Shown here in pieces: positions 1 through 7,179 of a stretch of DNA of 19,310 nt. The notes beneath the pieces are model-generated. The model did no database searches, was not told the origin of the DNA, and worked only from the letters and a program-made list of their open reading frames with translations. Made by a program: the position numbers and the translations under genes. Source of the stretch: Oscillospiraceae bacterium (lineage in GTDB: Bacteria; Bacillota; Clostridia; Oscillospirales; Ruminococcaceae); NCBI GenBank assembly GCA_031285945.1, contig JAITVF010000033.1, positions 1 to 19,310 of the forward strand, given 5' to 3'. Position 1 is the stretch's first letter, and each line of letters opens with the position of its first letter.

Positions 1-294
1 TGCGGAAAGCTTTGGCAGAATAAGCCCGCCTGCGAGAGCGCCCAGGACGCCGCCCGGCAGATATATAAGCGCGTCGGCGGGGGAGAAGGAGCCGCTTTTA
101 GCGTAAAGATAAGCCGAAACAGCCGCAAGCGGCGCTACAGCAGCTATGCAGGTTGCGTGGCTTTCTTTGGTAGAAAGCCCCAGCGAGCGTAGGATGGGCA
201 CGCCGAGCATTCCGCCCCCCGCCCCGAAAAATCCGCTTAAAAATCCCACGGCAAGGCCCATGGGCCAGACAAGCCACCTCTTTTTTTTGCCCAA
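1..294 (-). CDS. TauE/SafE (TSUP) family membrane permease, N-terminal part
   Basis: The minus strand encodes an open frame of 98 codons that runs off the left edge, so the C-terminus is missing. It is strongly hydrophobic and carries the glycine-rich repeat of the TSUP (TauE/SafE, formerly DUF81) family around residues 19-31 (GFLSGFFGAGGGM), followed by two more probable membrane helices. Family members move small organic or sulfur-containing anions across the cytoplasmic membrane; the substrate here cannot be told. The chosen start is TTG at 294, because GGGGAGG lies six bases upstream; the frame stays open further upstream, but I saw no better-placed start. A sigma-A-like promoter lies about 70 bp upstream. 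Many Clostridia carry half-length TSUP genes of about 120 residues in tandem, so this may be one of such a pair. The family call is firm; the start is less so. Confidence 0.75.
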   Translation of the reverse strand, partial: MGKKKRWLVWPMGLAVGFLSGFFGAGGGMLGVPILRSLGLSTKESHATCIAAVAPLAAVSAYLYAKSGSFSPADALIYLPGGVLGALAGGLILPKLSA

Positions 295-361
295 GGCCTT
301 CCTCCCCTCCGTTTCCCGCTCCGGCAACGGTTCTGAGAGTATTATGGATTTTTTACCAGCA

Positions 362-389
362 TATATACATATTTTTACCGCAATTTCAA
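362..389 (-). promoter_or_regulatory. Probable sigma-A promoter for the TSUP permease gene
   Basis: Reading leftward, TTGAAA (389-384) and TATATA (367-362) are separated by 16 bp. The predicted RNA start near 355 would give a leader of about 60 nt before the TTG start at 294. The rest of the gene-free stretch 295-584 holds only the two GC hairpins listed separately. Confidence 0.5.
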
Positions 390-459
390 GCCGCGCATTT
401 TTTCGGGAGTGTCCTATCGCGGAGTAGTATAACTATAAAGATTATTTCTTTTGAAGTGT

Positions 460-481
460 TTCCCCGCCGGCGGCGGGGGAA
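460..481. terminator. GC-rich hairpin, possible terminator or repeat element
   Basis: CCCCGCC (462-468) pairs with GGCGGGG (472-478) over a 3-nt loop, and flanking T/A bases extend the stem past a bulged G. There is no run of T after the stem on either strand, so a classic rho-independent terminator is not certain. The core matches hairpins at 522-549 and 7105-7131. Confidence 0.45.
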
Positions 482-521
482 GCAATAGAAAGAAGTATTT
501 TATAACGCGAAACAGCATAAA

Positions 522-549
522 ACTCCCCCGCTCTAAAAGGCGGGGGAGT
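522..549 (-). terminator. Hairpin terminator-like element after the duplicated ATPase gene
   Basis: ACTCCCCCGC (522-531) and GCGGGGGAGT (540-549) form a perfect 10-bp stem with an 8-nt AT-rich loop. It sits 35 bp past the stop codon of the gene ending at 585. On the minus strand the stem is followed by TTTTATGC, a short T run, which suits a terminator in that direction. Confidence 0.6.
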
Positions 550-584
550 CGCTCCCGGGTATGGCCGGGGGGAACCGGGCAAGA

Positions 585-1676
585 TTACTCTATTTTTTCG
601 ATAAGCCTCCGGGTTATCCGGTCGGCTTCCTCAAAGCGGGTGGCGGCGGTGTAATATGCCTTTAGCTCGTCGGCCAAGGCCTTAGCCTCTTTAAGAAGAG
701 CTCCCGCCTGGGCGATCATATGGTCGACTGCCTTGCGGTTTCCGGATATGCGCTTTTTAGCGCCCTTTAGCTTTTCGAGATCGGTGAAACGCCGGCAGTT
801 GATTATTCTGTAGGGGTCTATTTCGAGATCAAAGTCGTGGGAGCGGTTGGAGGTCAAAAATCCGACGGCCAGCTCGGGAATAAAGAGCTGCTCGAGCTTT
901 TCGAAGGGAGATAAGGGGCAGTAGCATGAGATAACGTCGTACCCCGCGCTAAGCGCCTTTGCCCTTATATGATAGAGAATAAGGCGGGAAATAGCGCCCC
1001 ACTCGTCGTTTATGAGATATATACGCTCGGCCAGCAGCTTTGCCGTGCCGGTGAGCTTGACTACTCCCCGCTCGGTTACCGCGGTAAGAAAACGCACCCT
1101 TTCCCGCCCCTCTGCGGCGGCCGCTTTTTTGGGCTTAATCTCGCGCTCGCTCAGCCTGCCTAGGTATCCGTTAAGCTTTTCCATATCCACCCCCTCAAGG
1201 GTGAGGCGGTAGTTGTCGCCGGTAAGTGAAGACCCCGCCGCCAGATACCTTGAGCAGTATTCGTGGCATCGCGATATACTGTCGGTGAGAGACACTATGG
1301 CGGAGCGATTGCTATATAGTATATCCGTATCCTGGCACACACTTAAATCCACCACCGATTCAACCGCACCCGGATACTTCGGCTCCAAAAGGTGCGGCTG
1401 CGTTCCATCCACCACCGCAAGCTTCCTTTCGGGGAGCAAAACCGCGTCCAGCCGCCTCATATCGGAGGAGCATAGGATCAGCTCCAGCCCCGGATCAGGC
1501 GCAAACCTTTCAGCGATTTTTTTAAGCAGGGTGGATTTTCCGCTGCCCGGCCCCCCCTTAAGAATAAAGGTCCGCCAGCCCTGATTTTCTTCGGCAAGCT
1601 GATCAAAACGGGATACATACCCCTGCGGAGTATGCGCGCCCAGCAAAAAGTTCAGCGTTTTTTCTTCCGTTTTCAT
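585..1676 (-). CDS. P-loop ATPase of the PRK06851 type, duplicated domain with degenerate second half
   Basis: This 363-residue cytoplasmic protein resembles the uncharacterised PRK06851 NTPases of Firmicutes, which consist of two similar P-loop domains. The first domain has a clear Walker A, GGPGSGKST, at residues 41-49 and a hydrophobic strand ending in VVDGTQPH (88-95). The second half repeats the layout: IYLIN...LILYHI (219-237), then SCYCPLSP (250-257) and LFIPELAVGFLTSN (264-277), but where a Walker A should stand it has NDEWGAISR (223-231), lacking the GK[ST] core. The C-terminus (about 300-363) is helical and charged, possibly coiled coil. The ATG start has a textbook AAAGGAGGTC six bases upstream. 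Function is unknown; a role as a nucleotide-dependent switch is only a guess. It seems to be a single-gene unit, closed by a hairpin downstream. Confidence 0.75.
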   Translation of the reverse strand: MKTEEKTLNFLLGAHTPQGYVSRFDQLAEENQGWRTFILKGGPGSGKSTLLKKIAERFAPDPGLELILCSSDMRRLDAVLLPERKLAVVDGTQPHLLEPKYPGAVESVVDLSVCQDTDILYSNRSAIVSLTDSISRCHEYCSRYLAAGSSLTGDNYRLTLEGVDMEKLNGYLGRLSEREIKPKKAAAAEGRERVRFLTAVTERGVVKLTGTAKLLAERIYLINDEWGAISRLILYHIRAKALSAGYDVISCYCPLSPFEKLEQLFIPELAVGFLTSNRSHDFDLEIDPYRIINCRRFTDLEKLKGAKKRISGNRKAVDHMIAQAGALLKEAKALADELKAYYTAATRFEEADRITRRLIEKIE

Positions 1677-1772
1677 TTATTGACCTCCTTTGTGAATTTA
1701 TATTTGACCGATTTGCGGCTCTTTGAGGCGTAACGCCGGCCACCATCTTTACTGTCTAACCCATGGTATTCC

Positions 1773-1795
1773 GTTTGGCCCAAACTGGTGCCAAA
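1773..1795. promoter_or_regulatory. Operator-like palindrome upstream of the ATPase gene
   Basis: GTTTGG-C-CCAAAC (1773-1785) is a perfect 13-bp dyad with a one-base centre, and it overlaps a second dyad, TTTGGC (1774-1779) with GCCAAA (1790-1795). It lies about 100 bp upstream of the start at 1676, where a repressor or activator site could sit. No regulator is known for it and it could be chance. Confidence 0.3.
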
Positions 1796-1882
1796 TCAAA
1801 CGCAATCCACAATGCTTTTATTCACTCCGGCCGCTATAGATGCAGTAATACATAAGCTATAATATCTTTTTGGATTATGCAG

Positions 1883-1930
1883 ATAAAAAAGCAACTCCGA
1901 AAGCATATGCTTTCGGAGTTGCTTTTTTAT
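1883..1930 (-). terminator. Strong rho-independent terminator, 48-bp perfect palindrome
   Basis: The sequence is a perfect inverted repeat of 48 bp centred between 1906 and 1907. A GC-containing stem (GCAACTCCGAAAGC) is flanked by six A on the left and six T on the right, so a U-tract follows the hairpin on both strands. It begins about 50 bp past the stop of the leftward membrane-protein gene and would end its transcript. The plus-strand activity has no obvious client gene. Confidence 0.9.
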
Positions 1931-1981
1931 ATTCAGAGGGACGCTTGCTGTAAAACGCCCTAAAAAGCGCGCGCGCTACGG

Positions 1982-2479
1982 TCAGGCAAACTTTTCGCCC
2001 ACACGCAAGGTTATATCCTTTTGCTCTGAGCCTACAGGCCGCATGGTATCGGGATCATAGGCGGTAATCTCGGCGATGCATTCACATATTCCCTCAGGCT
2101 GCGGGATATCGAGCGCGAGATCGTTGAGGCTTTCCCCCGGCATTATAAAGCCCGTGTAGAGAAGGTTCTCGCCGGTTTTTGGCAGGATAACCGCCACCGT
2201 CATAAAATACTCGTTGGTTTCGGGGTTGCTGATCAAAAAGCTCCCGCGTGAATCAGGGGTAGCAAAGTACACGTTGCGGCTCATGGAGTAGGGAAAAAAT
2301 CCCGGCTCATCCTCAAGCGCCGAGGGGTCGTTCTCAGCCGAGTAAACGGGGGAAGCGAGCGCCTTAAGATCACTAAAGACCGTTAGCCGGAGAAAAAGGG
2401 CGGCGAGGGTCACACAGAATATCGAGATCGTGAATATCGTTGTGATCCGTCTCACATTGGGGAACAGCTTTCGCTTCAT
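1982..2479 (-). CDS. Single-pass membrane protein with extracytoplasmic beta-sandwich-like domain, function unknown
   Basis: The chosen start is the ATG at 2479 (165 residues). A longer frame reaches 2581, but GGAG sits seven bases before this ATG, the sequence after it looks like a normal basic N-terminus followed by one membrane segment (about residues 12-35), and a good promoter lies just upstream, inside the longer frame. The remaining 125 residues should be outside the membrane. From about residue 70 they alternate hydrophobic strands with the pattern SNPETNEYFMTVAV, then MPGESL, then a final EITAYDPDT and DITLRV. Small clostridial surface or lipid-anchored proteins with one domain of this strand pattern are common, but I do not recognise a named family. 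No catalytic motif or sorting signal is visible. It is monocistronic, with its own promoter and terminator. Confidence 0.7.
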   Translation of the reverse strand: MKRKLFPNVRRITTIFTISIFCVTLAALFLRLTVFSDLKALASPVYSAENDPSALEDEPGFFPYSMSRNVYFATPDSRGSFLISNPETNEYFMTVAVILPKTGENLLYTGFIMPGESLNDLALDIPQPEGICECIAEITAYDPDTMRPVGSEQKDITLRVGEKFA

Positions 2480-2535
2480 TATATCACTCCGGCTATGTAG
2501 TCGGCCTTTGCCCGCGGGGTAAAGGTATCGCCCAT

Positions 2536-2564
2536 AATATATCGCTACCCATATACTATCACAA
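2536..2564 (-). promoter_or_regulatory. Probable sigma-A promoter for the small membrane protein gene
   Basis: Leftward, TTGTGA (2564-2559) and TATATT (2541-2536) are spaced by 17 bp. RNA would start near 2529, leaving about 50 nt before the ATG at 2479. This placement supports the shorter start for the gene. Confidence 0.55.
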
Positions 2565-2576
2565 CTTTTGACAAGG

Positions 2577-2604
2577 TTCAACCGTTTTCAACCAAATTTT
2601 CAAC
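2577..2604 (-). promoter_or_regulatory. Triple GTTGAA direct repeat just upstream of the promoter
   Basis: On the minus strand GTTGAA occurs three times (2604-2599, 2592-2587, 2582-2577), with start-to-start spacings of 12 and 10 bp, close to one helical turn. The nearest copy ends about 12 bp before the -35 box. Direct repeats in phase upstream of -35 are the usual layout for a response-regulator or other activator site. Confidence 0.4.
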
Positions 2605-2639
2605 AAAAATTGCTTTTAAAAAAGCCGCCCACAAAAATA

Positions 2640-4070
2640 CTACACCTTAAGCTCGGCGGTCTGATTAAGGCTGCCCGCGAAGCGGGCCCGTATCGGCTCG
2701 ACAACTAAGGCTATGAACTCATCAACCTGGCGCTCGCTGCGGCCGGTAAAGGCGGCGGGCTCCAGAAGCGCGCTCAGCTCCCCCGGCGAAAGGCCAAAGG
2801 CGGGATCGGCCGCGACCCGCGAGATAAGATCGTTTTCGCCGCCCTCTTCCTTTACTGTACGGCCAGCCTCCATAGAGTGGAGGCGAAGCCTCTCGTGAAG
2901 CTGCTGGCGGTCGCCGCCCTTTTTAACGGCGCTCATCATTATGCCCTCAGTCGCCATAAAGGGAAGCTCGCAAAGAAGCCTTTTCTCCACCACCCTGGGG
3001 TAGACCACAAGCCCCGTTGATACGTTGAGCATAAGGCCCAGGATAGCGTCGGTCGCCAAAAACGCCTCGCTGACGGCGATACGTCTGTTGGCCGAGTCGT
3101 CGAGGGTGCGCTCAAACCACTGGTTGGCGGCGGTCATGGCGGGGTTTAAAAGATCCGCCATAACGTAGCGCGAAAGGGCCGTTATACGCTCGCTGCGCAT
3201 GGGATTGCGCTTATAGGGCATAGCCGAGGAGCCGATCTGGCTCTTTTCAAAGGGCTCCTCCATCTCCTTAAAATGCTGAAGAAGCCGCAAATCGCCCGCA
3301 AATTTTGAGGCCGACTGCGCTATACCCGCAAGAACCGCCAAAACCCCGAAATCTACCTTGCGCGAATATGTTTGCCCCGAAACAGGCACGCAGCCGGCAA
3401 AACCCATCTCCCCGGCGATCATCCCCTCAAGGTCTTTTACTTTTTCGTGATCTCCCTCAAATAGCTCAAGGAAGCTGGCCTGTGTTCCGGTAGTACCCTT
3501 GGCCCCCCTCAGCGCGAGGGAGGAAAGCCTGAACTCCAGCTCGCCAAGATCCATTACAAGCTCGTTTATCCAAATAGTGGCCCTCTTGCCCACGGTAGTT
3601 GGCTGGGCGGGCTGAAGATGGGTGTAGGCGAGGCAGGGCAGGGCCTTATACTCCACGGCAAAGCGCGCGAGTGAATCGATAACTCCCACAAGCTTGTCTC
3701 TGATAAGCTTAAGGGCCTCGGCCATTATAATAATATCGGTGTTGTCGCCCACATAGCAGCTGGTAGCCCCCAGGTGGATTATGCCGGCGGCCCCGGGGCA
3801 CTGGACCCCATAGGCGTAAACGTGGCTCATAACGTCGTGGCGGACTTCTCTTTCCCGGGCCTCGGCCACCTCGTAGTTTATATCGTCACTAAAGGCCTCA
3901 AGCTCGGCTATCTGCTCTTGGGTAACCGGCAGGCCCAGCTTGTTTTCGGCCCTCGCCAGAGCTATCCAAAGCCTGCGCCAGGTTCTGAACTTTTTCTCCT
4001 CCGAGAAAAGATACTGCATCTCGTCGCTTGAGTACCGTGTGGAAAAAGAGCTCACATATCTGTCGCGCAT
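2640..4070 (-). CDS. purB: Adenylosuccinate lyase
   Basis: This 476-residue cytosolic enzyme of the fumarase/aspartase superfamily makes fumarate twice in purine synthesis: from SAICAR (giving AICAR) and from adenylosuccinate (giving AMP). Visible conserved regions are RHDVMSHVYAYG (77-88), HLGATSCYVGDNTD (99-112), the histidine-containing THLQPAQPTT (150-159), and the superfamily signature GSSAMPYKRNPMRSE (280-294), which holds the catalytic serine loop. The length matches the longer PurB type found in many Clostridia and in animals. The ATG is preceded by GGAGG at six bases. No other pur gene is adjacent, so it is transcribed apart from the main purine operon. The GC-rich hairpin near 2674-2687 lies inside its 3' coding end. 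Confidence 0.96.
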   Translation of the reverse strand: MRDRYVSSFSTRYSSDEMQYLFSEEKKFRTWRRLWIALARAENKLGLPVTQEQIAELEAFSDDINYEVAEAREREVRHDVMSHVYAYGVQCPGAAGIIHLGATSCYVGDNTDIIIMAEALKLIRDKLVGVIDSLARFAVEYKALPCLAYTHLQPAQPTTVGKRATIWINELVMDLGELEFRLSSLALRGAKGTTGTQASFLELFEGDHEKVKDLEGMIAGEMGFAGCVPVSGQTYSRKVDFGVLAVLAGIAQSASKFAGDLRLLQHFKEMEEPFEKSQIGSSAMPYKRNPMRSERITALSRYVMADLLNPAMTAANQWFERTLDDSANRRIAVSEAFLATDAILGLMLNVSTGLVVYPRVVEKRLLCELPFMATEGIMMSAVKKGGDRQQLHERLRLHSMEAGRTVKEEGGENDLISRVAADPAFGLSPGELSALLEPAAFTGRSERQVDEFIALVVEPIRARFAGSLNQTAELKV

Positions 4071-4213
4071 AGTTAGCCTCCGCAGGTAGTTGTTGGGAAT
4101 AAAAATAAAAAATTATTAGAGAAATTCGACAAGATAACCCAAATTTAGATCACGTTTGGCGCGCATTGCTCTAACGGCGTTCGCAAGACAAGCCGCAAAG
4201 GGCTCTTGCAAAA

Positions 4214-5497
4214 TCATTCCGCCTGGAGCTTTTCGGCCGCCGCGAGCCGAACGCAGAGCGCGAGGAGCTCTGAGGCTGTTTTTACCTCATCGGCGGTCGC
4301 GAAGCTGGGCGCTATGCGGATGTTGGCGTCCCTCGGGTCCATGCCGTAGGGGTAGGTGGCACCCGACCCGGTAAGAATCAGGCCCGCTTCCTTGCAGAGC
4401 TCCACCACCCGTTTCGCGCAGCCGTCCATAACGTCTAGGGATATGAAGTAGCCTCCCCTGGGCTGTGTCCAGGAGGCGATTTCAAGCCCCGAAAGCTCTT
4501 TGTCAAGAGTCTTGAGAACGGCGTCGAACTTGGGCCGCAGTATGGCCGCGTGCTTTGCCTTGTGCTTTTTTACCGCCTCGAGGTCGGGCAGAAATTTAGC
4601 GTGGCGCAGCATATTTATTTTATCGTAGCCTATTACCTGCGGGGCAAAGTGCTTTTTAAGCCAGGCTATGTTGGCCCTTGAGGCGCCTATGGCCGAGATT
4701 CCCCCGCCGGGGAAGGTTACCTTTGAGGTTGAGGTAAACATAAGGGCCATGTCCTGCCTGCCGTTACTCTTGAGCTCGGCCATTAAAGACAGCAGCGTAT
4801 CCGGCTCGCTGGGGAAAAGGTCGTGAACGGCGTAGGCGTTATCCCAGAAGACGCGAAAATCGGGCGCCATAGGCGAAATGGCGGCGAGGCGGCGAACAGT
4901 CTCGTCAGAAAAGGTCTTGCCCTCGGGGTTTGAATACTTGGGGACGCACCAGATTCCCTTTACGCTTTTATCCTGCACAAGGTGCTCCACAACGTCCATA
5001 TCGGGGCCGCCGGCGTTCATGGGGACAACCACAAGCTCAAAGCCGAAATGCTCGGTTACCGAAAAGTGCCGGTCATAGCCCGGGGAGGGGCAGAGAAACT
5101 TTATGTTTTCTTCCTTTCCCCAGCCGCCCGTTCCGCCGGGGTACCCGAAAAGGTAGCCTATGCTCACACAGTCGTGCATAAGATTCAGGCTCGAGCTTCC
5201 GCCTACAATAACCTCCTCCGGCTCAAGCTCAAGGATATCGGCCATAAGCCGCTTTGCCTCGGGAATCCCCTCAAGAACGCCATAGTTGCCGCAGTCGGTG
5301 CCGTCCTCGGCTAGCAGGCTGTCACTCTCGGATATTACGCTCAAGAGCCCCCGGCTTAAATCAAGCTGGTCGGCCCCGGGCTTTCCACGGGAGATATTGA
5401 GCATAAGCCCCTTTTGCTGCATCTGCTGATATCTGCGGCGGAGCGAAGAAAGCTCCGCTCCGATAGAGTCCCTGTTCATTTCGCGGTAAGCTGACAT
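4214..5497 (-). CDS. PLP-dependent aminotransferase, aspartate aminotransferase of the PF12897 type
   Basis: The 427-residue protein is a fold-type I aminotransferase of the class represented by the Corynebacterium aspartate aminotransferase (PF12897), which exchanges amino groups between aspartate and 2-oxoglutarate. Landmarks are the N-terminal NISRGKPG (34-41), a glycine/serine loop VGGSSSLNLMHD (98-109) for the cofactor phosphate, the YSNPEGKTFS stretch with the conserved Asn-Pro (188-197), WDNAYAVHDL with the pyridine-binding Asp219 and Tyr222 (218-227), and the Schiff-base lysine K259 in TSTSKVTFPGGG. An Arg near the C-terminus (NIRIAPSF) fits the substrate carboxylate site. The ATG has AAAGGA ten bases upstream. 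It sits 88 bp downstream of asnS; aspartate is the precursor of asparagine, so a metabolic link is possible but unproven. Substrate range cannot be read from the sequence. Confidence 0.85.
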   Translation of the reverse strand: MSAYREMNRDSIGAELSSLRRRYQQMQQKGLMLNISRGKPGADQLDLSRGLLSVISESDSLLAEDGTDCGNYGVLEGIPEAKRLMADILELEPEEVIVGGSSSLNLMHDCVSIGYLFGYPGGTGGWGKEENIKFLCPSPGYDRHFSVTEHFGFELVVVPMNAGGPDMDVVEHLVQDKSVKGIWCVPKYSNPEGKTFSDETVRRLAAISPMAPDFRVFWDNAYAVHDLFPSEPDTLLSLMAELKSNGRQDMALMFTSTSKVTFPGGGISAIGASRANIAWLKKHFAPQVIGYDKINMLRHAKFLPDLEAVKKHKAKHAAILRPKFDAVLKTLDKELSGLEIASWTQPRGGYFISLDVMDGCAKRVVELCKEAGLILTGSGATYPYGMDPRDANIRIAPSFATADEVKTASELLALCVRLAAAEKLQAE

Positions 5498-5585
5498 AGT
5501 TTCACGGTCCTTTCCCCGGATAGCTTGTAGTTCATATCCGTTAGTGTAATTATGTGCTAAAGGGCTATAAGAGCATTTATAATGG

Positions 5586-6983
5586 TTAAAATTCGGCCGA
5601 GCCGGTGGTTCTTGGGAAGGGCATTACGTCGCGGATGTTGGATACGCCGGTTATATACATGACCAGCCGCTCCAGCCCAAGGCCGAAGCCCGCGTGCTTT
5701 ACGCTGCCATAGCGGCGCAAATCGAGGTACCACTCGTAGCCCGAAAGATCCAGGCCCATCTCCCGAATCCTCTCGTTAAGAACGTCGAGCCGCTCCTCGC
5801 GCTGGCTGCCGCCTATTATTTCGCCCACTCCAGGCACAAGGCAGTCCATAGCGGCCACGGTTTTGCCGTCGTCGTTAACGCGCATATAAAAAGCTTTTAT
5901 CTCTTTGGGGTAGTTTGTAACGAAAACCGGCGCGTGGTAAATCTCCTCGGTTAAAAACCGCTCGTGCTCGGTCTGCAGGTCGCAGCCCCAGTAAACGGGG
6001 TACGCAAAGCGATCCTTATGGGGGGTTAAAAGCTCGATCGCCTCCGTATAGGTAACCCTGGCGAAATCGGCCGAAACGATACCCCTGAGGCGCTCGATAA
6101 GATCCTTATCGTAAAAGCTGCGGAAAAACTCCATCTCGGCGGGGCAATGCTCCAGAACATAGGCGAACACAAACTGGAGCATATCCTGGGCGAGGCGCAT
6201 GTCGTCGTCAAGGTCGGCGAACGCGATCTCCGGCTCTACCATCCAGAATTCGGCGGCGTGGCGGGGAGTGTTGGAATTTTCCGCCCTAAAGGTTGGCCCA
6301 AAGGTATAAACGTTGCCAAAGGCAAGGGCCATGCTCTCGGCCTCGAGCTGCCCCGAAACGGACAGGCTGGTCATCTTGCCAAAAAAGTCCTCTGAAAAAT
6401 CAACCTCGCCCGATTCGGTCAGGGGCGGATTTTTGGGATCGAGTGTGGTAATCCGGAACATTTCGCCCGCGCCCTCGGCGTCGGAGCCGGTGATAATGGG
6501 GGAATGGCAATAGACGAAGCCCCGCTCGTTGAAAAACTTGTGGATGGCCCAGGACACGACGCTTCGCACCCGAAAGACCGCGTTAAAGGTGTTGGCCCTA
6601 GGGCGCAGATGTGAGATGGAGCGCAAAAACTCAAGGGAGTGGCGCTTTTTTTGCAGGGGATACTCAGGCCCAGACCCGCCCAGCAGCTCGATATTATCAG
6701 CGTGGATTTCAAAGGGCTGCTTTGACCCGGGGGTAAGAACAACCCTGCCGGTTACCGAGACGGCGGCGCCTACCCCGAATTTAGCGGCCTCTTTATAATT
6801 GGGGATTTTGCCATCCTCAAAAACGATCTGGGTGCTTCCAAAGCAGGAGCCGTCGTTAAGCTCCATAAACCCTATGCCGCCCGAATCACGCAGGGTTTTA
6901 ATCCAGCCGCAAACGGTTACGGCCTCCCCCTCAAAGCGGGCGTGCTCGCGACCCAAAGCCGCCAGTTCAATGCGTTTCACCAT
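5586..6983 (-). CDS. asnS: Asparaginyl-tRNA synthetase
   Basis: This 465-residue class IIb synthetase charges tRNA-Asn with asparagine in the cytosol. It has an N-terminal OB-fold anticodon-binding domain (roughly 1-105; [13 protein letters not shown] near 23-35) and a catalytic domain. Motif 2, [21 protein letters not shown] (about 232-252), is of the AsnRS type rather than the AspRS type, and motif 3 is near 432-448 (GFGLGLERL). The C-terminal [11 protein letters not shown] is also typical. I chose the ATG at 6983 over an upstream in-frame start at 7025, because GGAGGG stands six bases before it and the first 14 codons of the longer frame overlap the promoter region. Presence of AsnRS means direct Asn-tRNA formation, without needing the amidotransferase route for Asn. 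Confidence 0.95.
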   Translation of the reverse strand: MVKRIELAALGREHARFEGEAVTVCGWIKTLRDSGGIGFMELNDGSCFGSTQIVFEDGKIPNYKEAAKFGVGAAVSVTGRVVLTPGSKQPFEIHADNIELLGGSGPEYPLQKKRHSLEFLRSISHLRPRANTFNAVFRVRSVVSWAIHKFFNERGFVYCHSPIITGSDAEGAGEMFRITTLDPKNPPLTESGEVDFSEDFFGKMTSLSVSGQLEAESMALAFGNVYTFGPTFRAENSNTPRHAAEFWMVEPEIAFADLDDDMRLAQDMLQFVFAYVLEHCPAEMEFFRSFYDKDLIERLRGIVSADFARVTYTEAIELLTPHKDRFAYPVYWGCDLQTEHERFLTEEIYHAPVFVTNYPKEIKAFYMRVNDDGKTVAAMDCLVPGVGEIIGGSQREERLDVLNERIREMGLDLSGYEWYLDLRRYGSVKHAGFGLGLERLVMYITGVSNIRDVMPFPRTTGSAEF

Positions 6984-7033
6984 ATAAAGCCCTCCGCTGA
7001 TAGTATTAGCTGTTATTGCCCACAATTATATCC

Positions 7034-7062
7034 ATTATAGTACAAAAGCGGGCGCGATACAA
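7034..7062 (-). promoter_or_regulatory. Probable sigma-A promoter for asnS
   Basis: Leftward, a perfect TATAAT (7039-7034) stands 17 bp after TTGTAT (7062-7057). RNA would start near 7027, leaving a leader of about 44 nt, too short for a T-box. A second TATAAT at 7030-7025 lacks a -35 partner. Confidence 0.6.
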
Positions 7063-7104
7063 GAATTGATAATATCACCCGCATTTAAAATGCTAATTTC
7101 TATT

Positions 7105-7131
7105 GTTTCCCCCGCCTAAGGCGGGGGAAAC
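7105..7131 (-). terminator. GC-rich hairpin after the HgdB-like gene
   Basis: GTTTCCCCCGCC (7105-7116) and GGCGGGGGAAAC (7120-7131) form a perfect 12-bp stem with a 3-nt loop. It stands about 50 bp past the stop codon of the leftward gene ending at 7180 and just before the asnS promoter. No T-run follows it on the minus strand (AATAG), so it may stop transcription weakly or act as a 3' RNA-stabilising hairpin. Confidence 0.6.
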
Positions 7132-7179
7132 GGCAGTGTAATATTATATAACCGATACCAACCTAAAAAGCGCCTGCGG

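Larger units (their letters stand above)
1677..1981. other. Gene-free stretch upstream of the duplicated ATPase gene
   Basis: No plausible gene lies in these 305 bp. It contains a small double palindrome at 1773-1795 and the long terminator palindrome at 1883-1930. TATAAT occurs on the plus strand at 1858-1863, but I see no matching -35 box and no plus-strand gene. A promoter for the leftward ATPase gene must lie between 1680 and 1880, but none is convincing by eye. Confidence 0.6.

Noticed and set aside
1858..1928. Small RNA from a plus-strand TATAAT to the palindrome terminator
   Set aside because: No -35 box is found and the RNA would consist of little more than the terminator hairpin.
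2674..2687. GCCCGC-GAA-GCGGGC hairpin
   Set aside because: It lies inside the purB coding sequence near the C-terminus; codons for Ala-Arg-Phe-Ala-Gly in GC-rich usage account for it.
4186..4213. Terminator hairpin after the aminotransferase gene
   Set aside because: The imperfect pairing of GCAAG/AGCC with GGCT/CTTGC has a 3-nt bulge and no T-run on the minus strand. Too weak to call.
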